A stretch of 64,000 nt of DNA from Dendrophyllia cribrosa. Lineage: Eukaryota > Cnidaria > Anthozoa > Scleractinia > Dendrophylliidae. Numbering within the stretch: position 1 is the first letter of the stretch; each line of letters opens with the position of its first letter. The DNA is taken from NCBI GenBank assembly GCA_024195265.1, contig JAJLRJ010000010.1, positions 40,324,298-40,388,297 of the forward strand, read 5' to 3'. Under the pieces are notes generated by a model, which searched no databases, was not told where the DNA came from, and was given only the letters and a program-made list of their open reading frames with translations. The translations under genes and the position numbers were made by a program. This document shows, piece by piece, positions 10,509 to 21,208 of the stretch.

Positions 10509-13500
10509 CATTATTATTATATATTTTGTTATAGTGTCCTCAATTAGCCTTACAGCTAAATATTTTGACACTTTAATAAAGTTTATGTACGTATGTATGT
10601 ATTTATATAGGATTTTATAAGCGTCCCTCGACCTTTTTTCCGCTACAGCCAAATTGGGTAATCGATATTTGTTCGTGATCCCTGGATAGAGCGGTTTCCA
10701 ATTGAGCGGTTGAAAGTAATTTAGTGATTGCTTTGGTTTTACATTGCTACGCTTTGTGATTGGATAAAAAATCTCGCGCTACTTTATCATCCAATTAGAA
10801 GTAAAACAAAAACCAATTGTGACTTACTTGACGCGTTTTCCCGCGCTTGGCGCCGGCTACATGTATTTGCTTCGAGTTCTGATTGGTTCATTGAATTGTC
10901 TGCGTCTGTTGTGAATTGAGTGATTACTTTGGTTTTGGTTTTACGATACTCAATTGAAAATAAATCGCTCTATGCGTGTATTAGCTGAACGATTGATGTC
11001 ATAACGACCCACAACTGCCTTTGTTCGAATGTCTCTGGTCTCGGGTACAAGCTTCTAACGGGTCAAAAGTTGCGAACGGATCACATCAAGATATTCCTTT
11101 CGGATAATCCAGTTCCATCTTGGAAAGGGGGATGCTAAAACAATATTTTCTATCCAACGAAAATAATTGGGTATAAATTTAGGGTTTAAAACCAGCCGAG
11201 CTGAAGAAATATGCCCGGACTGTAGGATAATGTAGCCATTTGTAACTGGTAAAGAATCAACTCACCAAGTTCTTTGGTTTTCATTGGCTTAGAAGTTGCA
11301 CTGATGGTCATATTATCAACTATTATCCTAAAGAAGTAGGTACTTGATGAGGTTAAACCCCCAACCGTGGCTCGAGGAGCAACCACTACACAGGAACCAG
11401 CAGCTTTGCTCTCATAACAACGAGCAGTTTCCCATGACCGGGTCTTATTGTTCCACATCTGCACTGTGTAGTTTAAATACTGTGAGGAAATCCATGCCAT
11501 ATAAACGCTGTCCAAGTCACTGGACACATATTCCGGTCTCCCTGACACAGCCGCGGAATTGTTAAGAGAAAGAAAATAAAAACAAATATCAAACTTTTAG
11601 CATGATATCATTGTAGGAAGAATTTACAGTAAAAACCTTCATGTAACCTACAAAGTGATTCACTTTAATTTCATTACGTCAGAGCACAGGGAGCCCACAC
11701 AAACTGTGTGACCGTTGTTCGTATTTTTAAATTTAGAGGAAATGTATGGAAATATCGAAAAGGTTCACTTATCGTAATATACTGCGATGAATATTTACAT
11801 ACAAGATTCAAAATAAACGTATTTTTACCTGAAATGTTGTGTGGTGTTATTCCTGTAGCTGAAAACGGCGAATTTTAGCGATTTGAAGGGTTTTGCATCG
11901 GACGGACGTTTACCTGAGCGTATAGTAGAGAGACAAGGGAGGAAAGCTGTATTTTGGACCTCTCCAGCGCCGAGCCGAATTTCACCAAGAAATTCCCATC
12001 GCACGGCTTCCAATCCCCGCACCAGGCAAGCTGAAACCCAGAGGTTTCTTTTCGTCAGTCACGCCGTTTTCTCTTTTCTGATTGGATGATAACAAACAAT
12101 TCCCCTTCATAAATTCGTCCCGCGGGAGGGGAAGCAGGGGCGAATAAGCAGCGTCGAACTTTCTACTAACCAGCCTGGGGTGAAGCGAATGGCGTCTTGC
12201 TGGGCTCATTCCATCACGCGCCATTCGCTTCACCCCGGGACGGTAAGTGTAAAGTTCGTTGCTGATTATTTGCCCCTGCTTCCCCTCCCGCAGGACGAAT
12301 TTATGAAAGGGCATTGTTTGTTATCATCCAATCAGAAAGGAGCAAACGGCGTGACTGTTGGAGGTTTGCACACATTTTACCAGCCGCGGTGTTTTCGAGC
12401 TTCGAATACTGGTTTTCTCGATATTATTTGGGGTCTAGCGCTTCGAGTTTTGGAAGGATTTTAAATGTAATGGTACGAAAAGAAACCTCTGGGTTTCAGC
12501 TTGCCTGGTGCGGGGATTGGAAGCCGTGCGATAGGAATTTCTTGGTGAAAATCGGCTCGACGCTGGAAAGTCCAAAATCCAGCTTTCCTCCCTTGTCTCT
12601 CTACTATCATGTACTATTACCCTGGGTGCCAGAGGTTTTTGTTTTTTAGTGGAAACGGCGAGTTTGAGCGGCGAAGCCGCAACAACGAGGCGCAACACGC
12701 CGAGAAAAAAACCGTTTGTACGGTTAATTTCACTCATGATATTCAGAGAACGGACCTCTGGATCCAGGGTGCTCTACTATACGCTCAGGTAAACGTCCGA
12801 TGCAAAACCCTTCAAATCGCTAAAATTCGCCGTTTTCAGCTACAAGAATAACATCACACAACATTTCAGGTAAAAATACGTTTATTTTGATCTTGTATGT
12901 AAATATTCATCGCAGTATATTACGATAAGTGAACCTTTTCGATATTCCCATACATTTCCTCTAAATTTAAAAATACGAACAACGGTCACACAAAAGCAGG
13001 ATTTTTCAGGTATCCCATGATGCAACGCTAATGAACTATATTATCAACTGAAAATTGCGTGACCAGTCATTTGCCATGGAGTGCTCGAAGCGAGTGCATC
13101 GTCCACTGCGTAGATTTTAGCAGTTAAACATATATCACATCGTCCAATCTGGCTTGTTGTAGGTTCCCAACGGTATTTAGTACATGTTTGCTTCCCCAAA
13201 AAGTAAAGAGAGCGGCGACTTTTTCTATTTCTGAACACGGACAAATTGAAAGGCATCGATGACAATTTAGACTTCGATTTCCGGATTTCCGGTAGATGCG
13301 GTTTTGAATGATGTCACGCGGCTGTTATTATCGTCTTGCGTTTCACTGTTGGTTATTAATTTATTAACGGTAATAGAGAGAGAGAGAGAAAAGAGACAAG
13401 GGATGAAATTAATTTGGGGACCGATTTACTTCCAGGCCGTACTCAAGTATTACGTGCGGTTTTTTCACAAAATTCTACTCACCAACAGTTGAAGGGTTAA

Positions 13501-16500
13501 AATGTACGGTGGGCCACTTTTTTCTGTTTAAAATAAACATTTTCGCATGCAAAATAATCAGAAATTGATTACTGACTTTTCGATCTATGAATACCTCCAC
13601 TTGACTGGACAGGAAGTTATCTTATACTTGGTAGCGTGGCATTCATCAATCAATATCCATTGTTTTAGACTCATTAATATGCATTTTATCGCCAGGAAAC
13701 GTGTTATGTTTGGTAATCGCGCGTGAAATTTCCAGCTTATCGCGTTTTCACGTGGAATGATTTTTGCTCTTCGCGTTTGACGTCTGAGAGTTTCTCGAGC
13801 TTTTCTCCTTAGTTCTGAGATTGTTTTAAGCAAGTTCGATTGAATATATACCAAGATATTACCTCGTTGTATTAGTTTTATCTGCAATGGTCATCGTGGA
13901 ATGTAATGTATTTCAATTTATCCTGGATCCAGCATTTTTTGTTGTGTAAAACGTTCGCGTGCTTAGTGATTATCTGTTTATTTCTCTTTTACCACAGGGC
14001 TTTGAATGCAGATCAACAACGGACATTTGATTTCCTTTGCCAAGGTTTCCTTTGCCAAGGTTTCCTTTGCCAAGGTTTCCTTTGCCAAGGTTTCCTTTGC
14101 CAAGGCTTCCTTTGCCAAGGCTTCCTTTTCCAAGGTTTCCTTTGCCATCGTCTCGGGTTACCTCGCGCGGCATTGCGTGGGCAACTGGTCCAGTCAAGTG
14201 GAGGCTGACTCGTCCCCAGTCGTCTCTCAATTAACGAGAGGAGCGCGAGGTGTGTTGGGAAGGAGGAAAGATAAAAATCAAGCCACACAAAAAAATACTT
14301 GCCAAAATTTTCTACCCAAAAAAATCCCGGAATAGAAAATTTCAAACCCCAAAAAATCCTTCGATCATCCCCGTCAGCTAAGAAAGTTGATATGTTTGTT
14401 TACTTGCCAGCCTAGGCATGCGATAACGTAAAATGGTAATACCTGTTGGTTGTTGTTGTTGTTGTTGTTTTTTGCAAATAAAGAGTCTCTGTGTTCCACA
14501 GTTGACTTCCAGTTCCCATTGATGTCCTTGATTGTAAAAGGCGCAATTCTTGCCTTGCCTCTGTCCAGACGGCGGTGGCTCTTGGCCCTTGAACCAGTTT
14601 GTGTAATTGTAAGGCTCATTTCTCACCCATGCCCAGGGATCGTTCTTGGTCTTTCTCCTCAGCCCGATGTAAAATGTTTCGTTTGGTCGAAGGTGTGTTT
14701 GGTTGATTAGGAAATTCAAAAAATCGTCTTCTTCCTGACTAAGAATGCTTGTCAAGTCAGCACTGTGCTCACCACACCATTGCCTTGCGGACCAGAATGC
14801 CAGTTTCTGTGAAGTGTTATTGTAGATGTAGTAACATGAACTGCCATTTTTGACCCAACCAACTGGACAAACTGAAAACAAGAAGAAAATTAACAAAGAC
14901 ACTGCTGGCATTTCAAAGACAATGATACTTTCAGGACCCACGGGGTTGGTGGGGAAGCCTCCGATATAAAACTGACGTGGATCCATATCTCACGAGGATT
15001 GGCTCACTTTTGGCAATTATGTCCAGAAATGCAAGCTTAATGAGTACTTCATATTTGACAGAGTTGTTTGTCATTTTCATATTACTTCATATGTGACAGA
15101 AATTCGTGTGTTATGGTGAACTTTTATAGATGAGGACACTTTGTGATGCCAGCCATGAAGTAGCGTGGCCCCCCTCTGCCTGCATTTCTGGACATATCTC
15201 TGATACGGGTCCGGGAAACAACTTGCAAAGTTAACCTAAACGTTTTCAAGATGCAATCCCTTTCCATCCTCGCCATCCGTCGCTAAAATAACACATTAAT
15301 AGTTTCAGTACACTAATGTAGTTAATGTTAACAAAACTGGACCATTATTTTTAAATTTCCTTTGATACAATTAATATGTCTCAGTTTGGCTTTTCAAGGT
15401 GATTTTTGGAATTTAAGGACTCAACACAGTGACAATGAACCTATTTATACGACTGGGTGGCGCAGAGCAAAGTGTCTTGTCTACTAGGACACTATACATA
15501 ACACACATTTACACACTTGGGTGAAGAGACGGTCGACATTGTGGAGCAAATTTAAGTGTCTTGTTCATTAGGACACTAACACACATTTACACACTTGGGT
15601 GAAGAGACGGTCGACATTGTGGAGCAAAGTGTCTTGTTCTTTAGGACACTAACACACATTTACACACTTGGATGAAGAGACGGTCGACATTGTGGAGCAA
15701 AGCGTCTTGTTCATTAGGACACTAACACACATTTACACACTTGGGTGAAGAGACGGTCGACATTGTGGAGCAAAGTGTCTTGTTCATTAGGACACTAACA
15801 CATATTTACACACTTGGGTGAAGAGACGGTCGGCATAGTGGAGCAAAGTGTCTTGTCATTAGGACACTAACACACATTTACATGACTTGGATGCGGACGG
15901 TCGACATTGTGGAGCAAAGTGTCTTGTTCATTAGGGCACTAACACACATTTTTACACTTGGGTAAAGAGAGATTCGACATTGTGGATCGAAGTGTTTTGG
16001 CGATTTGGACACAACACAGAGACAATGTACCCATTTGCACGCATGGGTAGAGAGAGACAATGTCAGAGCAAAATTTCGTGGCTAAAGACTTGAAAAACAT
16101 GACAGCAGAGAACAGGGCTCGAGCCACCAACCTTCAGGTCTAGTTACCTTCTACCTTCTATGAGTAAGAAATATGTCATCTTTTCCGGTAATATAACTGT
16201 TGTTTCATTATCGGGTTAAAATAGCTAATACTCGCCCGAGGCTGTCGTGGCTTTATCTAACAGCTAACTGACGCATCACGTCCTAAAAATAATTGATCCT
16301 CATGAATAAGTGATTATTATTAAGTGCGAGTCAAATTTAGTATCTTCGAATTCCCCTCTGTTAACATAAAGTTTATCAGCTCCAAACCAAGTTTCTTGAA
16401 AACAAGGTTTTGAGAAACAATTCCAAATATGATTGTTATATCAATATAATTATTTATGTTTCAATTTTTTCATTGCATTGTTACATAATTTCGTAAAAAT

Positions 16501-17379
16501 TTCTGAGCGTCAAGTGTGGGTTTCTTGTTTCATTAGAACTGTCTTTATTTAAGCTAGTTAGTCAGTTTTTCTTTTGAAAAATTAACAATATTTATCTATA
16601 AAGATAGTTAAAGAAATGTAAGAGTACACTTTGGTCCTAAAGGAAATATCGAAAATTTAAACACCCTAATGTTAAGGAATTTTGCTTGGCAACCAATAGG
16701 TTCGTTTCCGATGAAATTGAGTCTCCAGAGGGAATTAACTTCAATTTCTTTTCACAAAATATTTCGACTGAGGAAAATTAAACCACAGGTAAGCCGAAGA
16801 CAACTTTTAAAAGCCGTTGTGATTTCATGTGTACCTGGCGAACATGCGTTTCACTTCATGAAGTTCGCTACAAGAATACAAATTTTCGCTTTGTTGTTAA
16901 TTTGTTTCACCGCCAATTCTTATGGTTTCTCAATCTCAAAATCTGGCATACTTAAATCTTTTTTAGAATCAACGAAAATGATGCTACGTTGCCATGAGAG
17001 GTAAATAACAGCTGACTTTTGCACGAATTTCCTTGCATGATTCTCTCGTCAGTTGCTTTCTGTTGTTGGGTCGCCTGGGCAGGCTGTCGTGACAAAGGTT
17101 GAAGGAAACTCTCGTTCAAGTTTTATTTTCCAACTCCCGTCAGTTCATCGGATCTTGTGATGGTTTTAGCTCCTTAATTTAAAACGATTTCAAGCAAAAT
17201 ATTGTTTTGAATCTGATCACACTTACCAACTGCAAATTCTCGGTAATCCAAATTATTTCCAACGTCAAGTTTTTAAACCTACCTTGCTCTGATGAAAATT
17301 GGTGAGATCCTAGCAGCAGGACGAGGACCAGTACTGTTAACACGGAACCAAGGCTTGACAGGAAACTGGTCCTGATCAT
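8997..17379 (-). CDS. Gene 1: C-type lectin + two FN3 surface protein
   Basis: Proposed exons in coding order: 17379-17283, 14871-14443, 11541-11266, 10388-10086, 9082-8997 (396 aa). Every junction is phase 1. Exon 1 is a signal peptide (MIRTSFLSSLGSVLT, then a Leu/Val-rich core ending SSEQ). Exon 2 is one C-type lectin domain of about 143 aa with CPVGW, the WIGL-type FYIGL, and the final ICKK. The Ca2+-ligand motif is changed: EPP stands where EPN or QPD is usual, and WEL stands for WND, so sugar binding in the classic Ca2+-dependent way is doubtful. Exons 3 and 4 each encode one fibronectin type III domain. Exon 5 gives a hydrophobic tail (CFVFFILIPIIMV, then LFFLLFSF) and stop, fitting a membrane anchor or GPI signal. 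The role is probably cell-surface recognition or adhesion (inference). The last exon is the least certain. Confidence 0.62.
10086..10388 (-). other. FN3 domain exon A of gene 1
   Basis: A 303-nt, phase 1-1 exon encoding one fibronectin type III domain: TPGKP start, ITIKW (the B-strand Trp), YTVQM, LKRNTVYRFRV (the YxFRV strand) and the DFSLPS-SIRT end. It differs from its duplicate at 22,331-22,633 by only a few residues (for example NAMFNG against YAMSKG). Confidence 0.85.
10469..10522. repeat. (TTA)n microsatellite
   Basis: ATT/TTA trinucleotide run in the intron between the FN3 A and B exons of gene 1. The right duplicate has only a short TA run at the same place (22,709-22,724). Confidence 0.8.
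10686..10973. mobile_element. MITE of the TAGAGCGG family, copy 1
   Basis: Ends ATAGAGCGGTTTCCAATTGA and CAATTGAAAATAAATCGCTC are inverted repeats. The interior contains TTGCTTTGGTTTTAC and CGCGTTTTCCCGCGCTTGGC. Related copies are at 22,812-23,099 (the duplicate) and 61,921-62,205, with a partial one near 44,390-44,515. Confidence 0.75.
11266..11541 (-). other. FN3 domain exon B of gene 1
   Basis: A 276-nt, phase 1-1 exon with FN3 features: RPEYVSSDLDSVYMAW, NYTVQMWNN and STYFFRIIV. One Cys pair (ARCYESKAAGSC) may form a disulfide within the domain. It is nearly identical to 23,357-23,632. Confidence 0.85.
11696..12995. mobile_element. Large foldback element with internal insertion
   Basis: The left arm (about 11,696-12,200) and right arm (about 12,215-12,995) are reverse complements: for example CGAACAACGGTCACACA at 12,977 against TGTGTGACCGTTGTTCG at 11,706, and ATTCGCTTCACCCC facing GGGGTGAAGCGAAT across the centre near 12,205. 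The right arm is longer because of an insertion at about 12,608-12,778. The element abuts the end of the left segmental duplication and lies in an intron of gene 1. The arms contain open frames, but these are mirror images and not gene-like. Confidence 0.8.
12608..12778. mobile_element. MITE nested in the right arm of the foldback
   Basis: Comparison with the intact left arm shows an extra segment of about 170 bp, with inverted ends ACCCTGGGTGCCAGAGGT and ACCTCTGGATCCAGGGT. A repeated CTCTACTAT lies on both sides, suggesting a target duplication of about 9 bp. Inside are GCGAAGCCGC and AACAACGAGGCGC. Confidence 0.65.
12996..14027. other. Intron sequence of gene 1, no exon seen
   Basis: No domain-like exon was found on either strand. 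Open frames of up to 100 codons near 13,585-13,900 lack recognisable homology and splice context. A short GAGAGA run lies at 13,374-13,388. Confidence 0.4.
14030..14151. repeat. 15-bp minisatellite, about 8 copies
   Basis: Tandem TTTCCTTTGCCAAGG units with a few C/T variants. Because 15 is divisible by 3, all six frames stay open and give artificial repeat peptides. It lies in the intron 5' of the FN3 B exon in gene 1. Confidence 0.9.
14443..14871 (-). other. C-type lectin domain exon of gene 1
   Basis: A 429-nt, phase 1-1 exon that starts after TTGTTTTCAG with CPVGWVKNGSSCYY and ends before GTATTACC. The domain runs to LFICKK and is followed by six Gln from a CAA repeat, then PT. Cysteines suit a long-form CTLD: an N-terminal pair (CPVGW, SSCYY), CGEH, NCAF, NCGT and FICK. 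Four NxT/NxS sequons are visible (NGS, NNTS, NQT, NYT). Confidence 0.88.
15019..15200. mobile_element. Inverted-repeat element in intron 1 of gene 1
   Basis: TATGTCCAGAAATGCAAGC (about 15,019) faces GCCTGCATTTCTGGACATA (about 15,179). The interior has duplicated CTTCATATKTGACAGA motifs. It has no coding frame. Confidence 0.55.
15455..16070. repeat. Satellite-like tandem array, about 74-bp unit, 8 copies
   Basis: Units read GAGCAAAGTGTCTTGTTC, ATTAGGACACTAACACACAT, TTACACACTTGGGTGAAG, AGACGGTCGACATTGTG. Units start near 15,468, 15,545, 15,622, 15,697, 15,767, 15,841, 15,911 and 15,985, and diverge towards both ends. The array lies in intron 1 of gene 1. Confidence 0.9.
16858..17000 (+). CDS. 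Possible first exon of a secreted protein
   Basis: ATG at 16,858 opens a clear signal-peptide-like sequence (MKFATRIQIFALLLICFTA, then NSYGFS), followed by about 25 further residues and a good donor (GAGAG before GTAAAT) in phase 2. No downstream + strand exon was identified, and the stretch overlaps the 5' side of gene 1 on the other strand. It may be a remnant of a neighbouring secreted-protein gene or chance. Confidence 0.25.
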
Positions 17380-18495
17380 GACGAAGTAACTTCAACTCGT
17401 AGAGCTATAAATTTGCTTACAAAAATCTCAACTCTTTCCGTCTTCTTGACAAATAGTTCAAGCCCTAGGGTTCGCCACAACCAGCATGAATTATCGCCTA
17501 AAAATGAATTCGACACAGCAGCTTTTTCATTTGCCTTAAATTGGAAATAAATTAAAAAATGCAATGAACTGACAAATTCAAAATGCTTGGTCTGGCGAGA
17601 AAACAGTTATCGCGCGCATGTAAATAGCCCTGAAACTCATGTTATTACTGAAGCAGCTTCACAATGGATTTTATAATTTGAATTTATTAAATTATCATGC
17701 TATATCTATTAGATCATCCGCGGTTTAATCTCGCGGCCGGAATATTCTAGATTTCACGGTAGAGTACTTCTGCCGTCCATTTCCTAAATCTTTCTTGTTT
17801 TGACTGCGCAATCAGTAAGCAATTTAAGTCCAAAGATTTAAGTGAATTACATCAACTAACACTAGCAGGAATCTGCCTGGTTTCTTTATACACTTTAATT
17901 TTAAAATAAAAGCTGTCCACGGTTGCATTTTTGACTTTCAGTTTGGGCTCTATCGTGTCGTTGTCGCGTTAACCCTATTCGGCCTGGAGTGGGGGTGGGG
18001 GGCACAAAGTGCCCGCGCTAACTTTCAACATTCATAACTTCTTTAATATGTATTCAAACGCCACCAAACTTTGTGACTTTTCCTAAAATTTATCTGGCAA
18101 CAATTTTATGTGACCATTTTTTGATCACGTGACTTGATGTTTCCATGGCAACAAGATTTTAACAGCTATGTTTTTTAAATTTGCATATTTATACCTTTGA
18201 ATGAAGAAAAAACAATGTTTATTGCTATAACTTTTATATTTTTACGTCATTTAGCGTTTATTTATTGCTTTTGATTAATTTTGAGTGAATTTGGACGGTT
18301 TTTAAGAGGTTTTAAAAAATTCAGAAATCCAAGATGGCGGATCCAAGATTTGTTTAACTGCAAAAAACGTGGACGAAGATCCTGCTGGTTTTTCGTTGGA
18401 TCTCACAGGAGGAGACCTAATCAGCTAAAATAAATCAATATACTAACGAGAAGTTCAAGGACTACTGCAAAGCTGATACAACGAGTAAATATATT
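17380..18495. other. Promoter side of gene 1 and intergenic DNA
   Basis: No coding exon is seen. The first 200 bp upstream of the gene 1 signal exon should hold its promoter, but no TATA box was recognised. From about 17,970 a segment beginning GTTAACCCTATTCGGCC, rich in TTTTTAAATT and containing ATCACGTGAC, resembles the interior style of the TTAA element at 7,165, but no clean end was found. Confidence 0.35.
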
Positions 18496-18501
18496 TCAAA
18501 C

Positions 18502-18535
18502 AATATTTCGGCTGGCCAGACCAGCCTTCTTCAGG
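18502..18535 (-). ncRNA. Hammerhead-ribozyme-like motif
   Basis: Read on the minus strand: CTGAAGA, a stem AGGCTGG / CCAGCC with a short loop, then GAAATATT. This reproduces the conserved hammerhead core (CUGANGA, stem II, GAAA), and ATATT / AATAT could form stem III. Flanking stem I pairing is poor, so it is probably a decayed retroelement copy rather than an active ribozyme. Confidence 0.5.
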
Positions 18536-19365
18536 TTATAAGATGTTACTATATTATAAAATAAAAATACAACATTATATAAAGGAGAATGTCGCAATAC
18601 ATATTTAAAAAAAAAAAAGAGGAGGGGCGGAAATGACCTACAAGATAATAAAGATAAGGCTAGTATACGTAAACTACAATTCATCATTTTATCTCTATTT
18701 TTGGCTGACAAGATCTTCTCTAGATCCTATGTACACCAGCAGCATTTTCGTTCGCGGTCCTTTGCTTTGTATTTACTTAAACCATGTATTGCATCAATAT
18801 GCGACCATGCAACTGTCGACGTCTTTGACAGAAAAACTGAATAACGCTGAATGCTATAAACTAACGAGTTTAAAATTCAAAGTCAAATCCTAGTTTCTAC
18901 GAGTTTACAAGTTTACAAATTCAAAGTCACATTCGCATATCTTGAAGGTTCAATCTTTCCAACTGTAAAATTCAATGTTTACCTGGTGTTCCGTACGGTG
19001 TTCGAGGAGTATCGTTTAAAAAATTGTAACTTTTGATTCCTTTCTTGTTTCAGTTGTTGCTAAAAAAAGGATTTTGATTTTTTAGTTTTCTACTTCGATT
19101 TAAAAAAATGTCGCTTTGATATATCTTTACGATTTTTGATTTCTGAAATGAAATTTTGATTTGTTTTAAAAATCTGTTTGATTTATTTTGTTTCATTTTT
19201 GATTTACCAAGTAATTTTTTTATTTCCAAAATTTATCCGTTTGATTTCTAAAATGAGTTTTTGATTTCCAAAATTTGTCCGTTTGATTTCTAAAATGAGT
19301 TTTTGATTGAATGAGTAGTTTTTTAGTAAAAGATTTTACTATAAAAATTAGCGATAAAAAATCAC

Positions 19366-19398
19366 GACGTTTCGACCTCTCCGAGGTCATTTTCAAGT
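19366..19398 (-). ncRNA. Hammerhead-like motif in left pLTR arm
   Basis: On the minus strand a perfect 6-bp stem, GACCTC-GGA-GAGGTC, is followed directly by GAAACGTC, the usual end of minimal Penelope hammerheads. The upstream box TTGAAAAT is degenerate compared with CTGANGA. Confidence 0.4.
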
Positions 19399-20007
19399 GG
19401 ATGTAAGAATACAGAATTAGCATAAATATATTACAGTATAAAAGTATAAGAATGTAGAGAGCGCAAAAATGTGGTAAAATATGTAAATATAGGTGATAAA
19501 AAATTAAACTAATTAAATAAATAAAACAAGAGTTAAAAGGACTTTCTAAACAAATAACTTAGCGCGGATTGAGTCGCGTTGTATACCATTTCCAGTGTGA
19601 TCTGTGTGATGCAGGTTATGTCGGCTACACATGCCGACACTTACATCAACGCATTGAAGAACACAAGGGGTCGGCAGTCGGAAACCACCTCAGAGAGCAG
19701 CATGATATGGACTTGAATGACATTGCGCGAAGTTTTAAGATTTTAAAGAAGTGTCAGAACAAATTTGATTGTCTTATTTTTAAAATGCTTTTTATCAAAG
19801 AACTCAAGCCAACACTGAACAAACAGTGCGACTCAATCCGCGCTAAGTTATTTGTTTAGAAAGTCCTTTTAACTCTTGTTTTATTTATTTAATTAGTTTA
19901 ATTTTTTATCACCTATATTTACATATTTTACCACATTTTTGCGCTCTCTACATTCTTATGCTTTTATACCGTAATATATTTATGCTAATTCTGTATTCTT
20001 ACATCCA

Positions 20008-20039
20008 CTTGAAAATGACCTCGGAGAGGTCGAAACGTC
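20008..20039 (+). ncRNA. Hammerhead-like motif in right pLTR arm
   Basis: Mirror copy of the motif at 19,366-19,398: the same stem GACCTC-GGA-GAGGTC and GAAACGTC. It lies in the opposite arm of the same Penelope remnant. Confidence 0.4.
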
Positions 20040-20159
20040 GTGATTTTTTATCGCTAATTTTTATAGTAAAAAAGAGTTTTTGATTTCCAAAATTTGTCCG
20101 TTTAATTTCTAAAATGAGTTTTTGATTTCCAAAATTTGTCCGTTTGATTTCTAAAATAT

Positions 20160-21208
20160 CATTATTTCCGCTTTAAAGTTCAATGTGTCCCGGTGTTTCC
20201 TTTACTCTGCCTGATTACTCATGCGCGTAGCGGCATGAGGTAAGGTTTGCCCTCATCTTTTCTTTGTGTCTCGATTGCCATATAAGGTCCGGTTACTTGG
20301 CTTCCCTGTGGTACAGCCTGCATTTATAAAACATTCAATAGTAACAACGTGGTTTGCAGGAACGATGACTGAATGAAAGGGGTTACTTTTCTCCATGTCG
20401 AACATCATTCTTGTTATCTTGTTAAATTTGAAAAAAGGAAGTTAATTTTTTAGACATTTTTGGGTTGCTGTATTCACAAAGTCTGAAAAACATCGCTATT
20501 GTGGTATATTTTTTATTAACCTAATTATATAATAATAATAATACTGTTTACACTCATAAAAAAGTAAAGGTAGAGTCTCTACTGCAGCAGGCGTCGATTC
20601 ATCTATCGTCCCAACCGTGTTACACACCCTATGCCACTACTGAAACAAAAAAAAAGACAGATATTAAACTTTATTGATTAAAAACAAATTATAAATTCTA
20701 TGACAAGCAAAAAAATAACGGAAAAACGGTTTCATGTGAGGATAGAGAAAACGAATGGCGAGTAACTCAAGGATAATGGTTCTTTAATACTTATGATTGT
20801 GCGGGATGAAATACGACAGAAGTGTGACCGGACAATAAAATATATTGAGAAGTATATGTCCGACAGGAGATACAAAATATAGAACATCACAAACCGCAAA
20901 TCATCCGGTACCTTTAATCCAGAGCCTGCAAGTATCACGGCAATGGGCTAAAGACATCATGAGCAGACTATCGGCTGGCTATAGCCTAAATCCCTGACAG
21001 ATGCCAGCTCCGTCTGAAAGGAAAAAGAAACAAAAAAATCTGAAAGAAAATAATTCCACCAGAATGCACACTTATGTATTAGCTTTACATTAAGGCGCCT
21101 TATAATGTCTTATATTACCAAGTTTACGCTAACGTATCGTTAAAAAAAGCCGTTAATTTTGTCTGCGTTGTTTAGCGCTTTTGTGTTAAGCACTTCGCCC
21201 TGTTATCC
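20160..21208. other. Downstream flank of gene 2 within the duplication
   Basis: No exon was recognised. The stretch matches 6,490-8,996 minus that copy's insertions and keeps the empty target sites at 20,516 and 21,090. It probably contains the 3' untranslated region and polyadenylation site of gene 2. AATAAA-like signals are plentiful but none can be singled out. Confidence 0.4.

Larger units (their letters stand above)
6340..11697. repeat. Segmental duplication, left copy
   Basis: Collinear and highly similar to 18,900-23,776 in the same orientation. It contains the FN3-FN3-tail end of gene 1. It begins near ACAAATTCAAAGTCACAT and ends at CATTACGTCAGAGC, after which the two copies differ completely. 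This copy holds extra transposons at about 6,630-6,930, 7,165-7,725, 8,038-8,160 and 8,420-8,878 that the right copy lacks. Confidence 0.9.
19310..20075 (+). mobile_element. Penelope-like element remnant with inverted terminal repeats
   Basis: Arms of about 230-250 bp (about 19,320-19,575 and 19,840-20,073) are reverse complements of each other and enclose a short coding remnant. Inverted pLTRs are a known Penelope-like feature. The coding remnant (19,569-19,859) is the C-terminal GIY-YIG endonuclease: VVYHFQCDLCDAGYVGYT, then HLHQRIEEHK, and the ending LFIKELKPTLNKQCDSIR. The reverse transcriptase is missing, so the element is deleted. Each arm has a hammerhead-like core. Confidence 0.8.

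Noticed and set aside
14030..14345. Long repeat-rich open frames on both strands (LCQGF, KGNLG, PRFPL repeats)
   Set aside because: A 15-bp minisatellite without stops opens all frames at once. There is no splice or homology support.
15455..16070. Regular repeat array considered as a CRISPR
   Set aside because: Units are contiguous with no unique spacers, and the context is a eukaryotic intron. It is an ordinary tandem satellite. The same applies to 36,969-37,252.
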